Positions 36,406-46,149 of a stretch of 48,353 nt of DNA are shown one piece after another. Position 1 is the stretch's first letter. Each line of letters begins with the position of its first letter. Under the pieces are notes generated by a model that made no database searches, was not told the origin of the DNA, and worked only from the letters and a program-made list of their open reading frames with translations. The position numbers and the translations under genes were made by a program. The DNA comes from Syncephalastrum monosporum B8922 (Eukaryota; Mucoromycota; Mucoromycetes; Mucorales; Syncephalastraceae): positions 1 through 48,353 of the forward strand of contig JNEN01000734.1 in the NCBI GenBank assembly GCA_000697355.1. The letters are read 5' to 3'.

Positions 36406-36979
36406 ATGAGTGACCATACGCCGTATCCGCGCGCCACTTGGGCTGCCATGTTTACGCTTTTCATCATTTGGGGCGTTGTCTGGTTTTTCCGCCATGTCTT
36501 TACCGACAGTGATGCCACTGGAGACGATCAGCAGCCTGTCAATGCACCTCCTGCTAGTGGAGGACAGCCTCAAGCACCTCGCATCCTGGAGACCCCAAAG
36601 GTAAATTGAAACAAGTATCTTATCGCGCCTGCCAGAGTTTGATGCCGTGAGTTAGACTCGTCTGTTCCGCTCGGCAGACGTACTGCGTGACTCCTCTCTG
36701 CTGCTCTTGATCGCCTTGAACTTTAACGAAACGGTGACGAGGGCACCGACACTGAGTGTGCTGGTGCTGAGTTGGATGTACGTCACGTGATACAGTGTCA
36801 TGCAAAGAAAATTATTGATAAAGTTTCTTTTTAGTTACGTCTTGATCACGATCATCTATGCTGGTGTCATTGCTGGTGTCAACCATAACGTTGCCCACTT
36901 TATCCTCTCGCTGTTGACCTTCGCCATTGCTTTGGTCATTGCTGCCATAGCATTTGCGCACGGATTCTTTATCATCTAG
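36406..36979 (+). CDS. Small multispanning membrane protein of unknown function
   Basis: Exons 36406-36600, 36656-36777 and 36835-36979 (introns 55 and 57 nt) give 153 aa. I do not recognise the family. A first membrane span at about 12-28 (WAAMFTLFIIWGVVWFF) is followed by a hydrophilic Asp/Gln/Pro loop, the short basic stretch TRLFRSADVLRD, and two or three further spans (SSLLLLIALNF; TLSVLVLSWIYVLITIIYAGVIAG; HFILSLLTFAIALVIAAIAFAHGFFII), ending immediately in the membrane. Two other acceptors were tested for the first intron; only the one at 36655 keeps the frame open. Head to head with the RMND1-like gene. Confidence 0.75.
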
Positions 36980-37166
36980 TGGTAGTACTCGTTTTGTAGT
37001 CTACGTACTTCATAGCGTTCTAAGTCCATAAGTTTTCTTACGTTTCAGGAAAAAAAGGGAAGATGTTTTATGCAATATTGGAAATCAAACAAAGGCCAAG
37101 ACGGAGCCCTCTAAAGTAATTGTACATATAAGTAAAAGGAGAAAGCGGGAATATAAGAAGAAAAAG

Positions 37167-39316
37167 TTAGTGGACAAAGATCCAAGCCAGGACGGCAGCA
37201 GCCAGGTAGAAAAGCGGGTTAATGTGGAGCGTTTCAGCTGCACTGGGGCGTGAGTAGCTCAGAACACAGTCGATATTGCACTGGAAAGCCAAGCTATTCG
37301 TGTTGTTTGCGATCGATGCATCCGGGCATGTCTGGAACTGGTTGGGTGTCGCGTAGCAGTAGCCGAGAGGCGCAGACGCCATCACGGACGGGAACTGGCC
37401 GTTCAACTGATTATAGTTGATCATGAGGAACTGGAGCTTGGAGAGCGCACCGATGCCATCCGGGATTATGCCCGACAAACCATTATGGCCAAGCATCCTA
37501 AAAATAACAGACATTTTAGCACAGGAAAAATACGCCACTAGTGTATATGCACAGAAAAACACACAGTTATGATTCTGTACGTTTTCTGTACTTACAGTGT
37601 TTGGAGATTCACCAAAGAGCTGATGTTGGAAGAGATCTCGCCCCTTAATCGATTATTGGACAAATCCCTGCATAAAGCCGCGTCAAATGAAATTACTCCG
37701 TCTCTGCGCGTGGACTTACAGGTACTGAAGGTTCGTCAGACCATAAACGCCATCTGGAATGGTGCCATTCAACATTTGGTGCGACAAATACCTGTCGCAC
37801 AAACAATGTCAGTTCTATGTTTCTGTCGATCCAATTCTTCGTTTAACATACAGCGAGCGCAAGTTGGTCAGACCGCCAATGGTGGGGGGTATCGAGCCCA
37901 GGAGATGGTTGTTTTTAAGGTTCCTGTAATATCGTGTGAATGGTCGAGCATGCGCATATGTTATGAGGGCTTACAAGGTCGTCAAGGAATGCATATTGCC
38001 GAGCTCTTGAGGCAAAACGCCATTGAACTGGTTGTTGTCCAGATACAATTCACGCAAGTTGGCAATCGAGGTGACCACGGTAGGGAAAGGTCCAGTCAAG
38101 TTGTTGTTGCTGAGATAAATGGCTACATGAGGGGAGTTAGCAATGGTTTCCTTTAGGTCATTCAGCTTATTTACCAGTCAGGTTGGTCGCGCTTCCCCAG
38201 GAGGACGGGATCGTACCGGCGATCGTGTTGTTTTTCAAGTGACTAAAGGAAAACGTATCAGCATCGCATTCAGAGAAAATATTGCATAGCGTACATGCTG
38301 TTCAGCGACGACGTTGCTGGAAGGTCGATGAGATTACCGCTCAAGTGGTTCATATCCAGGTTGCTGTTTCGTTGGAGAATTTGTTAATGATGTTTATATA
38401 CAAACAAGCACAGCATGAGCTTACAGGAAACGCAGAGCAGGCATGTTACCAAGGGAGGCAGGCAGAGATCCGGAAATCTGGTTGTTGCTCAGATCGCTAC
38501 AAAGCGGTGTGAATAAAAGGAGACAGGGTTCTGTTCATCAGGATACCTACAGGGTGATGACATTGGGGAGCGAGCCAAAGATATCGGGAAGCGAGCCAGC
38601 GAGGTTGTTGTAGGGCAGTTGCCTATGGGTGAAGATGCAAGGGGTGAGCATAACTTATTTCGAATCATAGTTAGGGATAGCCTATCTCTTACACTTTTTG
38701 AACCAAAAAGTTGCCGCTGCATTCTACGCCATACCAGCCATTGCAGCAGTTGGCGTCGCCGTTCTCCCATCCCGTGCGGATGACCCAAGAGTTACCGTTG
38801 AGGCTGTTGTAGAGTTGTTTTAGCGCGTTGCAGACGTTGGGATCGACGGCGGCCGGGGCAGACGAGGGCTGGGCGGCATCCGACGTAGCGGTGGGTGCGG
38901 CGCTGTCTGTGGGAGCAGCGCTGTCGGTCGCGGCACTGTCTGTGGGTTGAGCAGCGGAGCTGTCTGTGGGATCCGCATTCGTAGAGTCGTCGGTAGGTTG
39001 GGCAGCAGCACCGCTGTCGGTCGCGCCAGTCGAAGAGTCGTCGGTGGGAGCAGGCGCGTTATCGTCTGTGGTATCCTGTGCATTGCCGCTGCCATCTCCG
39101 GTATCTTGTCCGTTTCCGGAGCCGTCACCGACCGCGTTACCTGTATCGCTGCCTGCATCGCTGCCTGCATCTGTAGAGGCAGAGAAATAGTGATCAATTA
39201 CGAGTCGAAGATATACGCGTGCGGGCGCCCCAGGCCATTCTAATTTCTGTACCTTGTGCGGCGACCAGAACAAGCAAGCAGAGAAGAGCCAGAAGGACAG
39301 AAAGATGGAGCTTCAT
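37167..39316 (-). CDS. Secreted leucine-rich-repeat protein, probably GPI-anchored
   Basis: Eleven minus exons (39316-39253, 39170-38693, 38622-38551, 38496-38425, 38363-38295, 38242-38175, 38122-37975, 37923-37852, 37791-37720, 37667-37596, 37497-37167) give 505 aa. A signal peptide (MKLHLSVLLALLCLLVLVAA) precedes a long Asp/Ser/Thr/Ala/Gly linker (about 22-135), a plant-type LRR cap (WENGDANCCNGWYGVEC), and about ten 23-24-residue LRRs of the form LxLxxNxLxGxIPxxLGxLxxL. A Cys-rich end and a C-terminal hydrophobic tail (INPLFYLAAAVLAWIFVH) suggest GPI anchoring. Five internal exons are exactly 72 nt and the introns split the same Leu codon (CT|x). It probably acts at the cell surface; the ligand is unknown. 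Confidence 0.92.
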
Positions 39317-40231
39317 GTTTCTGTGGTGCTGTATGAGCAAGAGGCGCTCAATGGGTTACAGAGAGATAAAAGGAAAAGAGAGCAGGAAGGAAGAGAGAGA
39401 AAGAAGAGAAGGGCAATTAGAAATTAAAATAGAAAAGGAAGAAAGAAGGGAGGACAGACAAAAGAGCGGTGCTTTATCAGGCACCATTACGAAAAGCCAT
39501 CCCGGCCCAGAAGTGTAAAAATAACCCACAAACAAAAAAAAACAAGGAAGAGGACAAGCCAATCAATGGCGCCGTACGTGTTACACAGACCAGAGACGCG
39601 GCACATGCAGTGGATGCGGCTTTGCAACAGACCTTATCCTTTTTCTTTCTAACCTGGTTGCGCCATCCTGACAAGGCGATGCAAAGTCCTCATGTGGCAT
39701 GAAGTTATGAACTAGTATTTTACAGTGGCGCCAAAGTCTGGCTAGCTCCCTAGTGATGCACAACCCGAATCTGTTTTGCCACTGGCATCATTGCCGCAGC
39801 CAGAAAAAAAAAAAAAAGGGCAACAGCATTGCAATAATGTACTGGCAAAGGTTTGCCTACGAATGCGCGTTACTGAGAAAATGGCACCATATTTTGTCAC
39901 TGGGCTCCTTCTGCAACAGATAGGGGAGAGGGTTGAAATCAGCGTACATGAGTATATAAATATCTAGCGCATTATCATGCTTATATATTACTGGGGAACG
40001 GGGCATCCGTCTGTCCTTGTACTGTGCCATTTAAAAAGCAAAAGCATTCTTTCTTGAGCCTGCCGAAAAGATCGGGCTACAGAACACGTGCGATTGAACA
40101 AGGGCACGCTATTTTTACACTCACGAGTGCAATGGGTGGCACAAACTCACCTGCTTAGATACTCTTGCAACTTTTTTTTTTTTTGACTTCTCTGCTTTCT
40201 TCCTGCTTTCTTTCAGAATCACCCGTTTGAC
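39317..40231. promoter_or_regulatory. Divergent promoter region of the LRR and C2 genes
   Basis: TATATAAATA at 39953-39962 is a good TATA box for the plus-strand C2 gene, 270 bp before its ATG. A T15 tract and CTTTCTTTCAG (40206-40216) just before that ATG look like the end of a 5'-UTR intron. An A/G-rich stretch (39355-39470) precedes the LRR gene. No ORF is convincing. Confidence 0.5.
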
Positions 40232-40885
40232 ATGACCGCCGACTTGAAGCTTCGTATTGGTGTCGTAAGTGCCCGTGGCCTGGCAGCAGCGTAAGCAGAC
40301 CAAACTGAACTCTCTTCGCCATACTGATACGCCCTATGCAGTGACAAGTCTGGTTTCTCAGACCCTTATGCAGTTGTGCGTGTAGAGTGAGTAAAGCAGG
40401 ACAAGCATGCCACCAGAAATGACTGATGACACCGCAGTGAAAAGAAGTATAGCACCAAAGTGATCAAGCAAACGCTGGATCCGGTGTGGAACTACGAATT
40501 CGAGATAAAGCTGCAGCCAAGCAAGCTTCCTTCTCTCTTCAACATCACCATCTGGGACAAGGATACTTTCGGCCGTGACTTCCTCGGTGAAGTCTCAATC
40601 CCTGTCAAGAACATCTTTGACAGAAACAACGGCGGTCTTTCTGACGGCGTCCCGCGCCATTACAACGACCCCCTGAACCAACCCCAATGGTATATGCTCA
40701 ACAAGCGCATGGAAAAGAACAATGTCTCTGGTGAGGTCCAGATCAAGTTCGGTTTTCTCGAGGAACACGTTAGAGACCCTCAGCAGTAAGTACATGGAGG
40801 GCTTAGTCTTGTCATAAATTGACCCTCTTATTTTTTCGCGTTCAGATACCTCGAAGCTTGGCAGCTGTGGACGAATCACTCATAA
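40232..40885 (+). CDS. Single C2-domain protein
   Basis: Exons 40232-40290, 40342-40386, 40438-40785 and 40846-40885 (introns 51, 51 and 60 nt) give 163 aa, nearly all one C2 domain: LKLRIGVVSARGLAAADKSG, FSDPYAVVRV, STKVIKQTLDPVWNYEF, FNITIWDKDTFGRDFLGEV and GEVQIKFGF. Asp residues in both calcium loops (ADKSGFSDPY; WDKDTFGRD) are kept, so Ca2+-dependent phospholipid binding is likely. Stand-alone C2 proteins of this size exist in fungi; no catalytic domain is attached. The short last exon (YLEAWQLWTNHS) extends beyond the domain. A cytosolic membrane-recruitment role is inference. Confidence 0.93.
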
Positions 40886-41211
40886 ACTCCCATATCTCCA
40901 CGACCAAAGAAAAGATCGCATCCAATATACACTTGCACATATCCCTCGCAGCATACGCAACACCACTTTTTACTTCATTCCTAGACAAACCCACCCACAC
41001 ACCCATACAAACACTCCAAACATGATATCAAAAGTCATTCTTAATTGCAAACGCGAAACGTTATCGCATGTCTCATTTCGGAGTGAGAGCGGAGCGGGCT
41101 TGCATGTGCACCCTACATATGCAATCGGCTGATGTGATGGCGGTGCTGATACTAGAAATTGCCTGTGAAGTTCGTATTATATATGTATATATAGTTCTAT
41201 GCGTAGCGTGT
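40886..41211. other. Convergent 3' region, no gene
   Basis: This lies between the stops of the C2 gene (+) and the hydrolase gene (-). AT-rich with TATATATGTATATATAG near 41178-41194, likely polyadenylation-related. Confidence 0.5.
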
Positions 41212-43068
41212 CTAAGGATTATTGAGTTCATCCACAACAGTGTGGTTGAAATGCTCGGGATTATCGAGGTACATATGGTGTCCTAGGATTAACTGTCAGA
41301 ATACAAGACACGGTTGCAAAACAAAACAAACGAATCATCAAACCATCTTACCTCCATGTGGCACGCGGATCACTTTAGCTTCCACGCGCATGTTTTGCTT
41401 TGCTTTTTCAGCCGCTCGATAATCCATCCAATCTAGACGGGCATCAGTCTCCACATGCTTTTCTCTTTTTCCCTCTCCCTCTCTCTCTCTCTCTCTCGTG
41501 CCGTTTGATATGTACCATTTTCGCCATAGATGAAAATCGTCGGCATCTGAAGCTGGGCGAGCCGCTCAAACAGCGGTCGACGAGCAAACGCACCTGGTGC
41601 GAGAATGGCCGCGAGCGCGTACTCGCCCGAGCCCGTGTCGGACGTGATGTGGTATCTACATGTGCATGCTATGTCAAATACAATCGCCGACGACTGCGCA
41701 GGTGGGGGTTCTTACAAGTAATCGTAGAGATCATGCTGCTCGCGCGTCTCGAGGTTGCGGAACGCCCACGACGTATAGCGGTTCAACAGTCTATCGATCT
41801 GTGTCAAACCAAAAGTCCCCTAGAGCTCACTTCTCCATACCTCGCGCCAAAGGGCCCACCGAGGCGCACAATGCTCATGGGTGTTATGTTCTTGTCCCAA
41901 AGATACGCGGCCCAGGAAGGCACTCTCCGTCGGGGTCGCTGCGGCTCAGGCTGTTCAACCTCTGGCGTGGGTGCTGCATCGGAAGCAGCTGCGGCTGGAT
42001 CCACCTGCATCTTGGCATTCAGTTCGGACACCTCTTTTTCAATGACCTGCTGTGGTGAGCCTTGCTCTGTCGACTTTTGCGGGCCGGCCATCTCGGGTGG
42101 GTGCGGTGCGACTCCAGCTAAAAAAGGCAATTTAGACGCGCGTCGTTCATGCTTCTTCCTTCGTTCTATTTGCAAATACCTGGCGACACCAGGACCAGTT
42201 TTTCGACGCGTGTGGGGTATTTCAAGGCATAACACGTCGCAAAGTAGCCGCCCATCGAATGGCCCATGAGTGTCATTCGGTCCAAACCGGCCTGTTTGCG
42301 CCAGTCTTCTAATGATTCGACAAAGTGATCTTCCACCTATAAGAGATAAAGGATGAGAAAAGACTAAAGAAATCTTTCCGATACGGCATATACCTCATCA
42401 ATGATCTCGTCCCACGACTGGGATGATTTTTTCTTGATGGTCCATTTCGGACGTGAGCTGCGACCCATACCCAACCAATCTGTAAGGTATTTGTGAGTAT
42501 GAGGAGTTGGTCTTTCTCTGTCATTGATTTTTTCTTTCTGTTACGCACCTATTGAGTAGACCCGCCAACCTGGCATGGTACCCAGTGCGCCGTAGTTCCT
42601 ATAAAAGACACACTGTGAGATCAGAGCGTACCTTTGGGGTACCTTTGGGCCATAACTCTACCTGTAAAAGAAGCCAAGCCCTGCACCGTAACCATGACAC
42701 ATGACGAGATTATTTTTGTTATCTGTCGCATGGTCATTTGCGATATCGGCGTTCTCCATGGTTTCAAGCTGAAACGTGCTTCCGTTCGTTTGTGGTTGCA
42801 AGAGTAAAGTATTGATTCGCTTGGTGCCTGCAGCATCGAGGGGCACTTGATAGAGACGGGCCAGCAGACTGCGCTGTTTGGGAACTAGAATGTTTTGGAG
42901 GACACGCCGCTCGGCGATAGCAGCCGTGCGGTCGGACCGCTGCCACCAGTAGCGGGCAAAGTTGGCGAAAGACGTGGGTGGAATGGCGGAAGGGATGTAC
43001 TCAGGAGAAGAACTGGCAGAAGGACCGGTAGAAGCGGTAGTGCTAGTGGCAGTAGCAATGGAAGCCAT
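41212..43068 (-). CDS. Alpha/beta hydrolase, ABHD4/ABHD5-Ict1/Cld1 family
   Basis: Nine minus exons (43068-42662, 42598-42549, 42479-42394, 42336-42180, 42117-41841, 41790-41716, 41655-41516, 41432-41352, 41282-41212) give 447 aa. After a Ser/Thr/Ala-rich N-terminus: NNLVMCHGYGAGLGFFYRN (oxyanion HGxxxG), SIDWLGMGRSSRP, nucleophile elbow LMGHSMGGY (Ser about 208), acidic Asp in YGENDWMD, and catalytic His in PHGGHHMYLDNPEHFN, which also shows the HxxxxD acyltransferase motif. The Ser is present, unlike the Asn of ABHD5, so it should be an active lipase/acyltransferase on (lyso)phospholipids, as in yeast Ict1 or mitochondrial Cld1. A Gln/Pro/Ala-rich insert lies in the lid region. The 5'-most ATG in frame is used. 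Confidence 0.93.
41479..41497. repeat. (CT)n microsatellite inside hydrolase intron 7
   Basis: About nine CT units (GA on the coding strand) lie in the 83-nt intron 41515-41433, one of the longest introns of that gene, just after the donor site. Confidence 0.8.
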
Positions 43069-44138
43069 GAAGAAGATCGTCAAGATCAACAGGACAAGGA
43101 GATCGTCTCTAGCCTTTTTAAAGCACAAGCGGTCTTCGGCGATCTGGTTCTGCCGACCCCGGCTATGCGCGATTACTCCCGCGCCCCACCTCCTGGTTTC
43201 CTTTCCCCCATCCCCCAACCACCCTTCTTAACATGACACGTTGATCTGCTCTCGTACGCAAAGAAACCCTTGTCCTTTCTGTATCTGATCAAGTAACATT
43301 TACTATATTCAGATCTGGGTCTAAGACGTCTTTCAGCTGTATAACAGAGCCCTCGTAACATACGTGATTACGACGCATTGCCGATTATGGAAGTTATAGC
43401 GGACGGTGCCGCCAATGAACTTCGCCTAAATTTTTGCAGAACGGCAAGTTTGACTCATATATGGCTAAAGTTACGTGTACTGTCTGCTTCCAGAAGAACA
43501 GAGACTATTTCATAGCCTATTGTCGTATCTCTTGATTCAAACACATGCTTCATGGCTAATATATCTCCAAGTCATATATCGATCGTGTCAAATCAGATTA
43601 AAAAAAGTCATCGTGGTAAGATATAAAATTCGTCCACGTGGACTGTTAAAAGAACCAACTTGCACCATGATGGCATCACCTATAGGTATTGCTCTTACCC
43701 CTTGCCTTAGATGGTCCAGAGCTCAAATATCTGGCTGTTGTGCTAGAGAGAAAGAATGAGAGAGATGCCGTTGTCGTCGCCATGTTGCTGCTCTGTCCAT
43801 AAAACTGATAAAAAACCAATTCCAAAACTGAAATACGTCTGACTCGATGTTCAGTTTCCATCTATCGTTTTGCTCACAAGGAGTCACGCAAATTGAGGAC
43901 ATTATCGTCACCGAACGCGTTCTTCAGGATCTTGGTCGCCGGATCTATGGTAATCTCATCGCCATGGTATACTATAGGCCGCGATCGAAGTGTCTCCCAC
44001 CATAACGTTCGAAAAAAAAAGACAGGTATCAAGTTTTCAGATTGCTTTGCATATTGAAGGTAAGATACATAAGAGCTGCGGAAAGCGGGATGGCAAACCA
44101 ATGTATATTTACAAAAATGCAGGACAGGGCGGACCCCA
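43069..44138. other. Intergenic region with an unexplained coding-like fragment
   Basis: This contains the hydrolase promoter and the 3' side of the PC-esterase gene. On the minus strand 44014-43874 codes a 46-residue run with coding-like base composition (LWWETLRSRPIVYHGDEITI, then DPATKILKNAFGDDNVLNLR) ending at a TGA. It follows a T-rich tract and may be a terminal exon or relic. A 36-codon minus frame at about 43783 starts MATTTASLSFFLSSTTARYL, which resembles a mitochondrial presequence but leads nowhere obvious. Confidence 0.4.
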
Positions 44139-45528
44139 TTATGAATCGCCGGCTGTCATTTTGGCGATCTCGTGGTACAAAAGCTTACTCCAGTCATCCA
44201 CCGGACCTATTCATTTTTTCCTTATAAGCCTATAACTCTCATTGCAGGTTGTCTTTCGTCTGAAATTACCTGGCAGACATGTGTGAAGACAGTCCTTGTC
44301 AGGACGTGAATGCGCATCACCACGCAGGTTAGTGAAAGACACGTCAAAGTAATGGAACCGGTCGTCGCCCAGGTCTTGCACCCAGGATTTGAAAACTTGG
44401 TTGTACTTTTCAAACATGTTCCATTCGTACGGCTTGACTTGAGGAAGCACCGGCTCGCTTTGAGGTTTGGTATATTGCGAGCAGGTTTCATGGCCAAACG
44501 GGCTGCTGCGCAGCCAGACGCGCTGATGAGGCTGGACTACCTCTTTGAGTCGGTCAAGCACGGGCTGCATCGCTTCTACAAAACCTGCATAAAGTTCTTC
44601 TTGCGAGCGGTGCGGACCCCAACGCAAATCCGAGCGCCAGTGGGGCCCCTTAAAAAATAAACAAGACAGCCGGATGAGTACTTTCCCTGCAAGACAAGCG
44701 GACCAACTTACTGTGTTGATAAGGATGTAATCAAATTTGGGTACCATATGCATCCTAATGAAATGGCCAGGAAATAAGTCCACTGAAAGCTCACTCGATC
44801 GACGCACACACATACCAAGGCAAGTTATGACCTTTGCTGAGCATATTGCCCTCATCATCAAATGGCTCAAGCACCTTGTAGTCATCGAGCCGCACGAGGT
44901 AGTCGCTGCGGAGGTAGGCCAATGAAGCCTCGAGATCATCGATCTCCGCCCGAGCCTTGTTGACTTGAACGTTGAGCTTTATGCCCGGGTCGCCGCCTGT
45001 CAAGTTATGGAATGACTTTGGCTTGACAAAATAGTGGGCCAGCTGGCAAGACAAGCTTTCGTACTGCAGCTGTGTGATTGAATCGCCTACAAGGAGGAGA
45101 GGGTGGTCCGCGAGGTGGTCCGCAAACTTTTTTGCGTCAAATGGGAGCATCTTGCAGCTGGGCTGCCACGTATAGTCGAGAATCGTGCGGGCCCGGTCGG
45201 CTTCGTGCTTGTTGCGCAAGTAGCACTTGTGTGGAAAGGCAGAGGCGCACTGATAGCCTGCGGCTTTTTCAATGGCTTTGGTGTCGCCTGGCTTGATATG
45301 AGTCGGGCGGTGGACCCATTCGCCTCGGTTATATGATTCAATTGTGCATAGTTCGGTGGTCGTTGCGTTGACTCGCTGATTCTTCTGGGTATAGTTGGTG
45401 GCGGCTGTGGCGGACGATGAGATGTTAAAGGCCGAGAGGGGCCGTGACCATGTCAATAAGTAAAGGAGAGCCAGGCTCGGTATGGCGATGGCAAAGATCG
45501 TACGATAGCCGAACCACGACGACTGCAT
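44139..45528 (-). CDS. PC-esterase / TBL-like SGNH acyltransferase, signal-anchored
   Basis: Minus exons 45528-44816, 44754-44712, 44648-44270 and 44206-44139 (introns 61, 63 and 63 nt) give 400 aa. An N-terminal signal anchor (TIFAIAIPSLALLYLLTWS) precedes a Cys-rich luminal domain with CSAFPHKCYLRN-type spacing (CASAFPHKCYLRN). The SGNH Ser lies in LLLVGDSITQLQYESL (148-150), YILINTGPHWRSD is block III, and the catalytic DxxH is DCLHTCLPG (371-374), followed by DDWSKLLYHEI. This is the PC-esterase/TRICHOME BIREFRINGENCE-LIKE fold, which O-acetylates glycans in the Golgi of plants and fungi. The acceptor glycan is unknown. Confidence 0.88.
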
Positions 45529-46149
45529 GAAGAATAGAAGGAGAAGAAAGAGCGTCTAGAAAGGACTGTATTAGGAAAAATAGGGAACGAGAAAAAAAAA
45601 GAAGAGGAAGAAGGGGTTGCGTCGCTTTGTGACAGTGTACACATCGGCATCTATAGGTCAGATTTGTTTGCATGTATTCTCAACTCCTCCCACCTTTTTG
45701 CTCCCTTTTACCAACAGATCATCCCTGTGTAGCTTCGCTGCTTAATCTCGCTTTGGGTTGTTGGAAGACAGACATTTGCCTTTTCCGGCTAGACTTGTGT
45801 TGTTATCTGTGGGTTCAACTCTCACAAACCACGGGTTTTATTTTTTTCATTTCAGTTCGCCTGTCCAATAACATCGTTTTTGATTAATATATACATCTTC
45901 CATACCGAAGAATGCTAGAATGAGAGTTTATTTACGATAATGGATGTACGCGAGAGCCAGATAGAAGACAGGAGGAAAGTGACGAAAACGAGAGAGGGGA
46001 GAATAATCATCGAGTAAAAGGACGGCTGCTTGCAAAAGAGGCATTTAATTTTCCGGTACTTCTTTATGGAAGATGCAGAAAACACCGCCGTTGCACATGA
46101 AGAGAAGAATAAATTGTATGCAGTACAGTATAACAGCAGACATCCCTCA
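45529..46149. other. Intergenic, promoter of the PC-esterase-like gene
   Basis: About 620 bp between two minus genes. Frames antisense to or downstream of the glyoxal oxidase stop have no recognisable motif. An A9 tract at 45593-45601 and mixed pyrimidines are typical promoter composition. Confidence 0.5.

Noticed and set aside
40232..40885. C2 gene as a fragment of phosphatidylserine decarboxylase or synaptotagmin
   Set aside because: The frame closes cleanly at both ends around one C2 domain and no catalytic or second C2 domain follows.
41400..42269. 289-codon plus frame opposite the hydrolase gene
   Set aside because: It runs across exons and introns of a gene with a complete catalytic triad and has no domain itself.
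44211..44939. Single-exon 242-codon reading of the PC-esterase middle part
   Set aside because: It reads through two introns; splicing at 44815/44755 and 44711/44649 restores the conserved order of blocks.
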